Assembly (NCBI GenBank): GCA_910577635.1
Contig: CAJTNR010000028.1
Location: 1-28,435 of the forward strand
Length of the DNA stretch: 28,435 bases
Reading direction: 5' to 3'
DNA from: an uncultured Vampirovibrio sp.
GTDB taxonomy: Bacteria > Cyanobacteriota > Vampirovibrionia > Gastranaerophilales > Gastranaerophilaceae
A program made the translations under genes and the position numbers. The notes beneath the pieces are model-generated. The model did not search any database. It was not told the DNA's origin and saw only the letters and a list, made by a program, of their open reading frames with translations. Below are positions 1 to 7,043 of this stretch, in pieces; within the stretch, counting starts at the first letter, position 1, and every line of letters starts with the position of its first letter.

Positions 1-21
1 TATTTTTGTGTTTTGGTATTT

Positions 22-55
22 GAGGGTCTAGTTTTTAATTTGACCCTCTTTTTTT
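22..55 (+). terminator. Rho-independent terminator of an upstream gene outside the window
   Basis: A 7-bp stem (GAGGGTC at 22-28 and GACCCTC at 42-48) is followed by a run of seven T. It most likely ends a plus-strand gene lying left of the window. The 16 nt just before and into the stem (TTTTGGTATTTGAGGG, 13-26... region) recur in front of the minus-strand terminator at 10701-10727. Confidence 0.8.
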
Positions 56-72
56 ATGGTATTATTAAACAA

Positions 73-540
73 ATGAAAAAGATATTGTTTATAATTATTT
101 TCCTGTCTGTAAATTTAGCTTGTGGTGCGCACTTGTATCCTGAGAAGTATTACCAGAATCAATGGTGCAGCAAATGGCAGGGTAAACAGGAAGTCCGACT
201 TATTGATAACACAAGAATTGATTGTGAGACAAAAACCTATGTTGTTGAGTTTGATTTTGCTCCTAAGTGGGCAGAGAGTGTGGGTCAGAGTCTACACTAT
301 GCAAGAATGACAGGAAAAAAACCTGCAATTGTATTAATAATTGAAAATGAGAGTGATTACAAGCATTATCAAAGGCTGATTCCTTTGTGCAAGAAGTATT
401 TAATTACTTTATGGTATGTAAAATCCCCGGGGTATAATATTGATCGAAAACAAAGCGCACAAGGGAATTATCAGGATATTTTCAATATTCTTATAGATTA
501 TTTAAATGATGTTATTCGAATAGTTGGAAGTATTTCCTAA
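73..540 (+). CDS. Secreted small protein with a PD-(D/E)XK-like motif pattern
   Basis: The protein has 155 residues. The ATG at 73 is preferred over an upstream TTG because it begins directly with a Sec signal peptide (residues 1-19, MKK then a hydrophobic core ending near ACGA), and a TATTAT box lies 7 nt before it. The mature part contains E40, D50, then VVEFDF (E59, D61), K65 and a conserved-looking WAESVGQSLHYA helix (67-78). This spacing of acidic residues before a Q-containing helix resembles the PD-(D/E)XK nuclease fold, and I recall similar small hypothetical proteins in plasmids and proteobacteria. The usual lysine of E-x-K is D61 here, so activity is uncertain; K65 could substitute. 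Two cysteines (C32, C51) could form a disulfide in the periplasm. Its last 39 bases overlap the enolase gene tail to tail. The gene is real with good confidence; the nuclease assignment is an inference. Confidence 0.75.
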   Translation: MKKILFIIIFLSVNLACGAHLYPEKYYQNQWCSKWQGKQEVRLIDNTRIDCETKTYVVEFDFAPKWAESVGQSLHYARMTGKKPAIVLIIENESDYKHYQRLIPLCKKYLITLWYVKSPGYNIDRKQSAQGNYQDIFNILIDYLNDVIRIVGSIS

Positions 541-1758
541 TAACTTTTCAATTTTCATTAATCTATTATATTTTGCTGTTCTATCCACTCTTGATAAAGA
601 ACCTGTTTTTATAAAACCGGAGTTTAGCGCTACTGCTAAATCAGCAATGTAAGTACTTTCTGTTTCAGCTGATCTGTGGGAAATTATTGTTTTGTAACAA
701 TTCTTTTTAGCAAGTTCAGTGCAGTTAATTGTTTTTGATATTGTTCCTATTTGATTCGGTTTAATTAGAATTGAATTAGCAATTTTATTATCTATTCCTT
801 TTTGTAGAATTTTTGGATTGGTTGTGAATAAGTCATCCCCAACCAACATTGTATCAAGTTTTTTGGTGATTTTTTCCCACCCGCTCCAATCATCTTCACT
901 TAGAGGGTCTTCGATTGATACTATAGGATATTTTTCAGATAGATTAACTAAATATTCAATCATTTCACAAGTTGTATAAGAAGAGTTGTTAAAGTAATAC
1001 TTTTGATTCTTATAAAGCTCGCTTGAAGCAACATCAAGAGCAAGTTTAACAGCCTTGGTTGAATATTTGGCATTATCAATTGCTTCTAAGATTATATCAA
1101 GAGCATCTTCATTAGAATAAAGCTCTGGAGCAAATCCTCCTTCGTCTCCAACACTTGTAGACAGGTTTTTTTTCTTAAGAATAATTTTCAAGTTATGGAA
1201 AATTTCTAATGACATTTTTATTGCACAAGAAAAATTCCTTGCACCAATAGGAACAATCATAAACTCTTGAAAATCGAGTTTATTGTCCGCGTGAACTCCT
1301 CCGTTTATTATATTTATCATAGGAATTGGAAGTGTTCTTGCCTGGATTCCTCCAAGGTATGAAAAAAGTTCTAGATTGAGTGCTTTACTTGCTGCAATTG
1401 ATACTGCCATTGAAACAGCAAGAGAAGCGTTTGCTCCAAGTTTTGAAAAGTTTGAAGTTCCATCAATTTCTTCTAACAATGAATCAATTTCAAATTGATT
1501 AAAGGGTGATAAACCCGCTAAATTAGGAGATATTATTTTATTAACATTCTTTATTGCTCCTAATACACTTTTTGAAAAAAGATAATTAGGATTATTATCC
1601 CTGAGTTCAAGTGCTTCGTTTTTACCGACAGAAGCTCCAGATGGAACACTCGCACTTGCTTTTATCCCGTTATTAAGTTCAACTTCAGCTTCAAGAGTGG
1701 GATTTGCTCTTGAATCAATGATTTGTCTTGCTGTTATTTTTTCAATTAAAATTGTCAT
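502..1758 (-). CDS. eno: Enolase (phosphopyruvate hydratase), divergent
   Basis: Enolase converts 2-phosphoglycerate to phosphoenolpyruvate in glycolysis, in the cytosol. The protein has 418 residues, slightly short of the usual ~430. The key residues are visible: S43 in the SGAS loop, H156, E165, E206 (GDEGG), the Mg ligands D242, E283 and D308, the catalytic base K333 (ILIKPN), the H361-R362-S363 loop and K384 (KTGS). Several near-invariant glycines are replaced by alanine (IIDSRANPT for SRGNPT; SHRSAET for SHRSGET) and the usual IEDG is IEDP, so it is a diverged but probably active enzyme, or a second paralogue. It follows the flagellar rod genes on the same strand, 52 nt after flgC. No Shine-Dalgarno site is seen; the start codon lies inside a 12-bp inverted repeat (1749-1779), and a TAGTAT box sits 6 nt upstream, so an own promoter with a leaderless mRNA is possible. 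Confidence 0.95.
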   Translation of the reverse strand: MTILIEKITARQIIDSRANPTLEAEVELNNGIKASASVPSGASVGKNEALELRDNNPNYLFSKSVLGAIKNVNKIISPNLAGLSPFNQFEIDSLLEEIDGTSNFSKLGANASLAVSMAVSIAASKALNLELFSYLGGIQARTLPIPMINIINGGVHADNKLDFQEFMIVPIGARNFSCAIKMSLEIFHNLKIILKKKNLSTSVGDEGGFAPELYSNEDALDIILEAIDNAKYSTKAVKLALDVASSELYKNQKYYFNNSSYTTCEMIEYLVNLSEKYPIVSIEDPLSEDDWSGWEKITKKLDTMLVGDDLFTTNPKILQKGIDNKIANSILIKPNQIGTISKTINCTELAKKNCYKTIISHRSAETESTYIADLAVALNSGFIKTGSLSRVDRTAKYNRLMKIEKLLGNTSNYSNNII

Positions 1759-1779
1759 AGTTTAATACTATGACAATTT
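1749..1779 (-). promoter_or_regulatory. Perfect 12-bp inverted repeat over the eno start codon
   Basis: The arms at 1749-1760 and 1768-1779 are perfect reverse complements (AAATTGTCATAG and CTATGACAATTT) around a 7-nt spacer. The eno ATG (1758-1756) is within one arm, and a candidate -10 box TAGTAT (1770-1765) spans the spacer. It could act as a DNA operator or, if transcription comes from flgC, as an mRNA hairpin that hides the start codon. Confidence 0.55.
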
Positions 1780-1810
1780 AACAATTATTTAATTAACCGG
1801 CTGTCTATAA

Positions 1811-2245
1811 TTATCGTCCAATATCAAGAGCACTTGTTGCCATTGATTTTGATATAGACATTACCCCTAAAGAAGCTTCATAAGCACGCTGGGCAATTGT
1901 TGCATCTGCAATATCGACCATTGCATTGGTATTTGATGTTCGAATATAACCCTGCGAATCAGCATCAGGGTGTCCTGGTTTGTAAATTTTTGCTCCAGGA
2001 GTAGGGTCTTCTATAATTCCATCAAAATTTACCCCTCCAAGTCCTCCTGAACCTAAAAGCGCGCCGACTCCCATTGAAGATAGTACAGTAGCAAAACTCT
2101 GGTCTTGATTGGATGATATTATAGGAATTTTTCTTGTGTAGTTAGGAGTGTCAATATTTGCGATATTTTTAGCTGCAATTTCAACACGTTTTCCATGGAC
2201 TGCTAAGCCCTCTCTTCCGATTTCAAATGCATTCATTAAGCCCAT
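1811..2245 (-). CDS. flgC: Flagellar basal-body rod protein FlgC
   Basis: FlgC is a proximal rod subunit of the flagellar basal body, exported by the flagellar type III apparatus and assembled in the periplasm. The protein has 144 residues, usual for FlgC. The N-terminal rod motif is clear (AAKNIANIDTPNYTRK, about 25-40). The middle has the FlgC hallmark IIEDPTPGAKIYKPGHPDADSQGY (about 77-100), and the C-terminal helix has QRAYEASLGVMSISKSM. A Shine-Dalgarno-like AGAGGT precedes the ATG. It is the last of four adjacent rod genes, 13 nt after flgB. The fliE gene often found next is absent; enolase follows instead. Confidence 0.93.
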   Translation of the reverse strand: MGLMNAFEIGREGLAVHGKRVEIAAKNIANIDTPNYTRKIPIISSNQDQSFATVLSSMGVGALLGSGGLGGVNFDGIIEDPTPGAKIYKPGHPDADSQGYIRTSNTNAMVDIADATIAQRAYEASLGVMSISKSMATSALDIGR

Positions 2246-2258
2246 TTATACCTCTTTT

Positions 2259-2618
2259 CTAACCGTTTGATGAAACATTAAGGGCGGTTTTAATCTGCGT
2301 TATTGTACTTGATAAATTTCTTACTGCAACACTGTAGTAAAGGTAGTTTTGCTGCATAAGAGCAAGTTCGTCTTCTGTACTTATATTCTCAGTTGAACTT
2401 GAGTTTGTTATTGGTCCTGGACCATATTTTTGAGTTAGTTTTGCTTCAATGTTAGATGAAACACCACTGTTTAAGTATTGAAAAAAGCTGACATCTTTTC
2501 TTTTGTATCCGGTTGTGTGCATATTTGCAATGTTATCAGATAGTGCCTCTTGACGCTGGGAGACTAAAGTAAGTATTTTTTGAGGCTGATTTAACAGCTG
2601 CGTTGGAATTAAGCTCAT
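2259..2618 (-). CDS. flgB: Flagellar basal-body rod protein FlgB
   Basis: FlgB is a proximal rod subunit. The protein has 119 residues. The N-terminal rod-family motif is SDNIANMHTTGYKRKDVSFFQYL (about 27-49); the C-terminal helix (about 83-115) has LALMQQNYLYYSVAVRNLSSTITQIKTAL, matching the coiled-coil end of FlgB proteins. It sits between the FlgG-like gene and flgC with gaps of 12 and 13 nt, so the four genes should be co-transcribed. The upstream sequence is purine-rich (GAAAGAAAGAT) but has no strong Shine-Dalgarno core. Confidence 0.9.
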   Translation of the reverse strand: MSLIPTQLLNQPQKILTLVSQRQEALSDNIANMHTTGYKRKDVSFFQYLNSGVSSNIEAKLTQKYGPGPITNSSSTENISTEDELALMQQNYLYYSVAVRNLSSTITQIKTALNVSSNG

Positions 2619-2630
2619 TTATCTTTCTTT

Positions 2631-3347
2631 CTAATCATTCAAACTTATTGCTTCGTTGTACATTGTATCTACTGCCTGCATTAGCTTTGAAGTTGCAAGA
2701 ATTGAAGCATTGATTCTTGAAACCATGTAAATTTCACTAATTGCATCAAGATTTGATCTTTCAATCCCGTATTGCTTGATAAAATTGTGATTCTCAACAA
2801 GTGTCATTTGTCCTGAACCATCAGTTGCAATAAACTCATTAGCTCCAGCATCTTTTAGCGCTTCAGGGTTTTTAAACTGTACAAGGGGTATAGTTCCCAC
2901 GTATTCGGGTTCGTCTGTAAGTTTTTGATAAGTATAAACATCCCCGTTTTCTCTTATTTCCGTTTTTTCAGCTGCAGCATCAATTATAATCCCGCTGCCC
3001 ACTAAGTCTCCGGTTTTAGTGACTAAATAGCCTTCTTTGTTCATCATAAAAGAACCGTCTCTTGTGTATCTAATCTCTCCTTGAGGAGTTGTTACAGGGA
3101 TATAGCCCGCCCCTTGAACAGCAATATCCAAGGGATTGTTTGTGATTAAAAACTCACCGGTTTTTGTATCAATCCTCTCAACCCCATAAACCGAACCATC
3201 GGCATCAATAATATCTTCAAATCTTACTGCTTTATATCCATTGGTATTTAAATTTGCAATATTTTGAGTAGCATAAGCAAGCCTGTCAAATTCAGTTGTT
3301 AAGTTCATACTTGCTTTTCTTACAATACCTTGTAAATTATATGCCAT
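2631..3347 (-). CDS. Flagellar rod/hook-family protein, FlgG-like
   Basis: A member of the FlgE/F/G family of axial proteins that form the distal rod or hook outside the inner membrane. The protein has 238 residues. It begins with a rod-type N-terminal helix ending in TQNIANLNTNGYK (about 27-39), carries the family core TGEFLITNNPLDIAVQGAGY and YTRDGSFMMNKEGYLVT (about 63-110), and ends with a helical GIERSNLDAISEIYMVSRINA segment (about 195-215). The ATG has a good AAGGA site 7 nt upstream. It is the second gene of the cluster, 14 nt after the FlgF-like gene. Which of FlgF or FlgG it replaces cannot be settled by eye; its placement and C-terminus favour FlgG. Confidence 0.85.
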   Translation of the reverse strand: MAYNLQGIVRKASMNLTTEFDRLAYATQNIANLNTNGYKAVRFEDIIDADGSVYGVERIDTKTGEFLITNNPLDIAVQGAGYIPVTTPQGEIRYTRDGSFMMNKEGYLVTKTGDLVGSGIIIDAAAEKTEIRENGDVYTYQKLTDEPEYVGTIPLVQFKNPEALKDAGANEFIATDGSGQMTLVENHNFIKQYGIERSNLDAISEIYMVSRINASILATSKLMQAVDTMYNEAISLND

Positions 3348-3361
3348 AAGATAAATCCTTA

Positions 3362-4060
3362 TTATACCTGACCTAGTCTTGAAATTGCGTTCGATAGCTT
3401 TGAATTTTGCATTTTAAACATTTGTCTGTTTGCTTCAAAACTTCTTTTATAATTTGCCATTTCAATATATTCGCGCTCTAATTGCACATTAGAGCTTTCA
3501 ACATAGCCCTGGCGGACACAATTAGAAGCTGTGCGCTCACCTTCAGCACTTACAATTCCAAGAGTTCCTGCATGGATTAAACCTCTTTTGTTATCGTCAA
3601 AAACCCCAATTTTACCATCAAGTCCAATGGTAATTCTATTTAGCTCTTGAGGTACATAAGGAAGAACAATAGGCAAACCCCCGCTTGATAAGACTTTTTG
3701 ATTGTTTTGAGTTAATAGTTCTCCTTCTTTGTTTAATTGAAACCTGCCGTCTCTTGTTAGTTCAATACTTCCGTCTGGATTCAACACTTGAAAATAGCCC
3801 TTTTCGCTTAATGCAACGTCTAAAGGTCTTTGAGTGAGCGCAAGTCTTCCTACCTGGGTATCAATATTATGAGAAAGAGCGTTTGTGCCAATGTATTGGG
3901 CAAAAGAAGAAATTACAGCTTCTTTTCTTTGATATCCGATTTTATCAAAACCGACAACGTTTTCTCCAAAGATTCCCATTATATCCATATCAAGCTGCAT
4001 TGCATTAATTGATTGAGCTAATCCATTGGCATCGAGTCTTATTCCTGCTGCAAGTTTCAT
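3362..4060 (-). CDS. Flagellar rod/hook-family protein, FlgF-like
   Basis: A second FlgE/F/G-family protein of 232 residues. The core RPLDVALSEKGYFQV and LTRDGRFQLNKEGELLT (about 78-115), followed by GGLPIVLP and ITIGLDGKIGV (about 125-150), resembles FlgF. The C-terminal QGYVESSNVQLEREYIEMANYKRSFEANRQM (about 185-215) is a canonical rod C-terminus. The N-terminal motif, normally NNIANVNTTGFK, is degenerate here (ENVVGFDKIGYQR). It is the first gene of the rod cluster. A TATAAT box lies at 4106-4101, giving a leader of about 34 nt with an AGAGGT Shine-Dalgarno, unlike the leaderless genes elsewhere in the window. Confidence 0.85.
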   Translation of the reverse strand: MKLAAGIRLDANGLAQSINAMQLDMDIMGIFGENVVGFDKIGYQRKEAVISSFAQYIGTNALSHNIDTQVGRLALTQRPLDVALSEKGYFQVLNPDGSIELTRDGRFQLNKEGELLTQNNQKVLSSGGLPIVLPYVPQELNRITIGLDGKIGVFDDNKRGLIHAGTLGIVSAEGERTASNCVRQGYVESSNVQLEREYIEMANYKRSFEANRQMFKMQNSKLSNAISRLGQV

Positions 4061-4100
4061 TTTCTTTTTAATACCTCTTTTTTGTTAAATTAACGACGCT

Positions 4101-4106
4101 ATTATA
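4101..4106 (-). promoter_or_regulatory. Candidate -10 box for the flagellar rod cluster
   Basis: A perfect TATAAT reads on the minus strand here, about 40 nt before the first rod gene. No good -35 hexamer is seen at 17-18 nt (only T-rich sequence), so it may need an activator or be weak. Confidence 0.45.
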
Positions 4107-4186
4107 GTTTTCTTTATTGAATGAGAAAAAAATACACTGTATGGTTTAGTTTTAATGGCAATATTACAAAAGTCAAGCAATAATTA

Positions 4187-4215
4187 TTGAATTAATAAAA
4201 AAAATAAAATATAAT
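4187..4215 (+). promoter_or_regulatory. Sigma-70-type promoter of the TPR gene, predicted leaderless
   Basis: TTGAAT at 4187-4192 and TATAAT at 4210-4215 are 17 nt apart. The ATG at 4223 is only 7 nt after the -10 box, so transcription would start at or next to the A of the ATG. No Shine-Dalgarno sequence exists. Confidence 0.7.
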
Positions 4216-4222
4216 AAAAGCT

Positions 4223-5890
4223 ATGGATGAGAATAAAGAAAAAATTGAATTAATAAAGAAATCTTTTGAGTTAAAAAACTCAAAAAGATACAAAGAAGCT
4301 CTTGTTTTGCTTTATAAAGCACTTGAATATGATGATATTACAGATGATAATGTCGAATTGTTATCACAAATCGGTCAATTGCATATCCTTTTAAACAACT
4401 ATGATAGAGCGCAGGAGGAATTTCAAAGAGCGCTTTCAATTAACCCTTATCATGTTTTTAGTATTCAAAAGTCTTTTGAAGTTTTCTATATTCAAAAACA
4501 ATATCAAAAAGCACTTATGACAGCTCAAAAACTTTGTGAAACAGATAGAAGCCCAAAGAGTTACTATTATTACCTTCAAATACTAATTAAGCTTGACAAA
4601 ACACAGGATGCACTTGAAATTTTTAATAATCTTGATGAAAACATTAAACTTGATACAGATATTCTTTATTTAATTTCAACAATTAGCGAAAACGAAAGAA
4701 AAGAAGTTCTATTAAACAGAATTATTGAACTTGATGAAACAAATGAGTCAGCAAATCTGGATTTAGCACAAATTGCTTTTGATAAAGGGGATTTAGATAA
4801 AGTTATTAAGTGCTGTCTTAATTTGGATGATAAAAATCCTATTGCGCTTTATTATCTTGGCGTTATTGAATCAACCAAATGCAATCATCCGAAGGCATTA
4901 GAGCTTTTATTAAAAGCAATTAAGTATGACTGTGATACGCATGATTTTTATCTTGATCTAGCAAAAACCTACATTGATATTTCGTTTTTTACAGAAGCTC
5001 TTGTTGCGCTTAAAAAATCCATTAACTATTCTTTAGTTAAAAACGACAAAAGCAATCTGGATGAAAAATACTTTCTCTCAGGCTGGATTCTAATTAAACA
5101 AAACCAAATTCAAAAAGCCCTTATTAATCTTAATTCAATAAATAAAGAGTCTTCTTATTATACAACAGCGCAAATTCTTATTCAGACTATTAATCTAAAA
5201 AAACAGAATTTGTCAGCGGCAAAAGCGGTTTTAGAGAAATATCTTGCTAAAGAAAAAGATAATTTATTCTTATTGGATGCTCTTGGAATTGTTTATAAGG
5301 AATTAAAACTCTACAAAAAAGCTGTTGAGGTTCTTGAATGCGCTTATAGACTTTATCCTGATTCAATTTATTATGTTTTAGAGATTATTGACCTATTAAT
5401 TGATGATAAAAACTACGATAAAGCTTTTGAGCTCATTGATGAACAGCTAAAAATCCATTCTAACTGCGCTAGTCTTTATAACTCCAAAGCAAGGATTTAC
5501 TACAGGAAAAACGAGCTTGAAAAAGCTCTTGAGTGCTTGAATCAATATATCAATCTTGATAGGAATAATTCTGAATCCTATTATTTTAAAGGCTTGATTC
5601 TAGCTGATATTAGCAGGTTTGAAGAAGCTAAAAACTGCGTTTATACAGCTTTGAGATTGAATCCTGTAGTCGGCAAGTATTATTACCAGATGGCAAGATG
5701 CTACAAAGGCTTAAAAGAGTATGATAATGCATTTTTGTATATAAAAGAAGCAATTGAAATTAACAATAATGAAATCGGCTATAAAAAACTGGCTTATGAA
5801 ATTGCGCTTTTATTGGGTAATCAAGAACAAATAAAACTTTTCGAGAATCAACTAAAAAGAAGTGAGTCGATAGTCAGGATAAATAGATAA
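4223..5890 (+). CDS. Cytosolic TPR-repeat protein
   Basis: The protein has 555 residues and is almost wholly built of tetratricopeptide-like helix pairs, which form protein-binding scaffolds. Clear repeats occur near residues 7-40 (RYKEALVLLYKALEYDD), 45-78 (NNYDRAQEEFQRALSINP), 345-382 (KLYKKAVEVLECAYRLYP), 417-450 (NELEKALECLNQYINLDRNN), 451-485 (SRFEEAKNCVYTALRLNP) and 486-520 (KEYDNAFLYIKEAIEINN); the middle is more degenerate. There is no signal peptide or membrane segment, so it should be cytosolic. It is divergent from the flagellar cluster across a 162-nt region and has its own promoter. A link to flagellar assembly is possible from position only; the partner is unknown. Confidence 0.88.
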   Translation: MDENKEKIELIKKSFELKNSKRYKEALVLLYKALEYDDITDDNVELLSQIGQLHILLNNYDRAQEEFQRALSINPYHVFSIQKSFEVFYIQKQYQKALMTAQKLCETDRSPKSYYYYLQILIKLDKTQDALEIFNNLDENIKLDTDILYLISTISENERKEVLLNRIIELDETNESANLDLAQIAFDKGDLDKVIKCCLNLDDKNPIALYYLGVIESTKCNHPKALELLLKAIKYDCDTHDFYLDLAKTYIDISFFTEALVALKKSINYSLVKNDKSNLDEKYFLSGWILIKQNQIQKALINLNSINKESSYYTTAQILIQTINLKKQNLSAAKAVLEKYLAKEKDNLFLLDALGIVYKELKLYKKAVEVLECAYRLYPDSIYYVLEIIDLLIDDKNYDKAFELIDEQLKIHSNCASLYNSKARIYYRKNELEKALECLNQYINLDRNNSESYYFKGLILADISRFEEAKNCVYTALRLNPVVGKYYYQMARCYKGLKEYDNAFLYIKEAIEINNNEIGYKKLAYEIALLLGNQEQIKLFENQLKRSESIVRINR

Positions 5891-5901
5891 GAATTGAAAT
5901 T

Positions 5902-5929
5902 AAAAAAAGGAGGTTTTTACAAAACCCCC
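5902..5929 (-). terminator. Terminator-like hairpin oriented on the minus strand
   Basis: Arms at 5909-5917 and 5921-5929 (GGAGGTTTT and AAAACCCCC) pair with one mismatch. On the minus strand the stem is followed by seven T (5908-5902), the classic intrinsic terminator form. On the plus strand it is followed by ATTTCCCC, so it looks weak for the TPR gene that ends at 5890. The rest of the 277-nt gap up to 6167 shows only AT-rich sequence and the promoter of the next gene. Confidence 0.55.
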
Positions 5930-6130
5930 ATTTCCCCATTAAAAAATTTCTATTAATAAACCTGAGAATATTTTTTTCTTATCTCTATAATATTATTGTA
6001 GCAAACATTTATCTTATTGCAAATTAATATTTATAACTATATTTTACAACTGTAGTAATTAGAAGAATATCCTATAAACAGAGGATTTTGGACCTATAAA
6101 AGAAGTTATAAAAGTTAACATTTTTTTGAT

Positions 6131-6159
6131 TTTACAAAAAAAATTAATTAAAATAGAAT
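6131..6159 (+). promoter_or_regulatory. Promoter of the gene at 6168, predicted leaderless
   Basis: TTTACA at 6131-6136 and TAGAAT at 6154-6159 are separated by 17 nt. The ATG at 6168 lies 8 nt after the -10 box and no Shine-Dalgarno sequence is present. Confidence 0.6.
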
Positions 6160-6167
6160 ATATTACC

Positions 6168-7043
6168 ATGACAAATTTTAATCCAATAAACAACTACAAC
6201 ATTCTAAATAACTTTATAATTGGCGAAAAACCCTCTCAAAAGCAAGCTTTTCCTCAAATTACAACAGCTGATAAACCACTCAATCCAATTTGCAATGAAC
6301 TTTTAATAAACTATAGAACTTTTGAAATTGATAATGCTAATTTGATTAAATATTTACAAAATTTAATGAATATGCCTTCTTCAATTGATAAATTCATTAA
6401 AAATTTGGATACTAATACTCTAAACCCTTTATCATTCAAGGTTTTAGCTGATGATTTAATTAATTTAAAAGAACTTAAAGAATTATTGAGTCACAATTCA
6501 AAACATGCTCAAAGCAAGATTTTGTCACAAATTGCATATTTATCTAAAACCATAGATTCAACCCAGCTAAATGAAATTGTAAATGTGCTTAGCTCAATTC
6601 AAGTCAACAAAGAAAGCTTAAAAGAGCTGTTATTACTATATATTCCAATTAATTTAGAATCTTTCAATAAACAAGTTGATTACACAAACCTTGAAGAAGA
6701 ACAAAGGGAAAAAATAAACAATTCAACACTTACAATAATGCTTGAAACAATTAATTTTTCAAATATTCTGGTATTGTTGAGCGAAGCTCAAAATGAACTT
6801 TTGGTTGAAGTTATCTCAAATGAAGCTTTTCCAGCCGGCAAGTTTAGAGCCGTTATTGAAACTATCAGCAAAGAGTCCTTTATTAATTTATCTATTGAAG
6901 CTAAAGTTATAAAAACGCAAAATAGATCTAATAAACAAAATTTTAAAATTCTTTCTAATGATTTTGTTTCAACAAATTCAATTATTATTTCTCATATAAT
7001 TATTAAAACGATTTTTAAATTTGACAATGATTTCACTATTTAA
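6168..7043 (+). CDS. Unknown Asn-rich protein, possible FliK-like C-terminus
   Basis: The protein has 291 residues from the ATG at 6168; an upstream TTG at 6126 is in frame but lies within the promoter. No signal peptide or membrane segment is seen. The first 25 residues are Asn/Ile/Phe-rich. Residues about 40-160 are predicted helices (leucine-rich, ELKELL repeats). From about 165 (LLLYIPINL) a beta-rich region follows with LTIMLETINFSNILVLLSEAQNELLVEVIS. This layout (hydrophobic strand, then acidic linker, then two strands of the type found in FliK hook-length control proteins) suggests a FliK-like C-terminal domain, and flagellar genes lie 2 kb away, but this is a weak inference. Its final 8 nt overlap the AsmA-like gene tail to tail. 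Confidence 0.7.
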   Translation: MTNFNPINNYNILNNFIIGEKPSQKQAFPQITTADKPLNPICNELLINYRTFEIDNANLIKYLQNLMNMPSSIDKFIKNLDTNTLNPLSFKVLADDLINLKELKELLSHNSKHAQSKILSQIAYLSKTIDSTQLNEIVNVLSSIQVNKESLKELLLLYIPINLESFNKQVDYTNLEEEQREKINNSTLTIMLETINFSNILVLLSEAQNELLVEVISNEAFPAGKFRAVIETISKESFINLSIEAKVIKTQNRSNKQNFKILSNDFVSTNSIIISHIIIKTIFKFDNDFTI

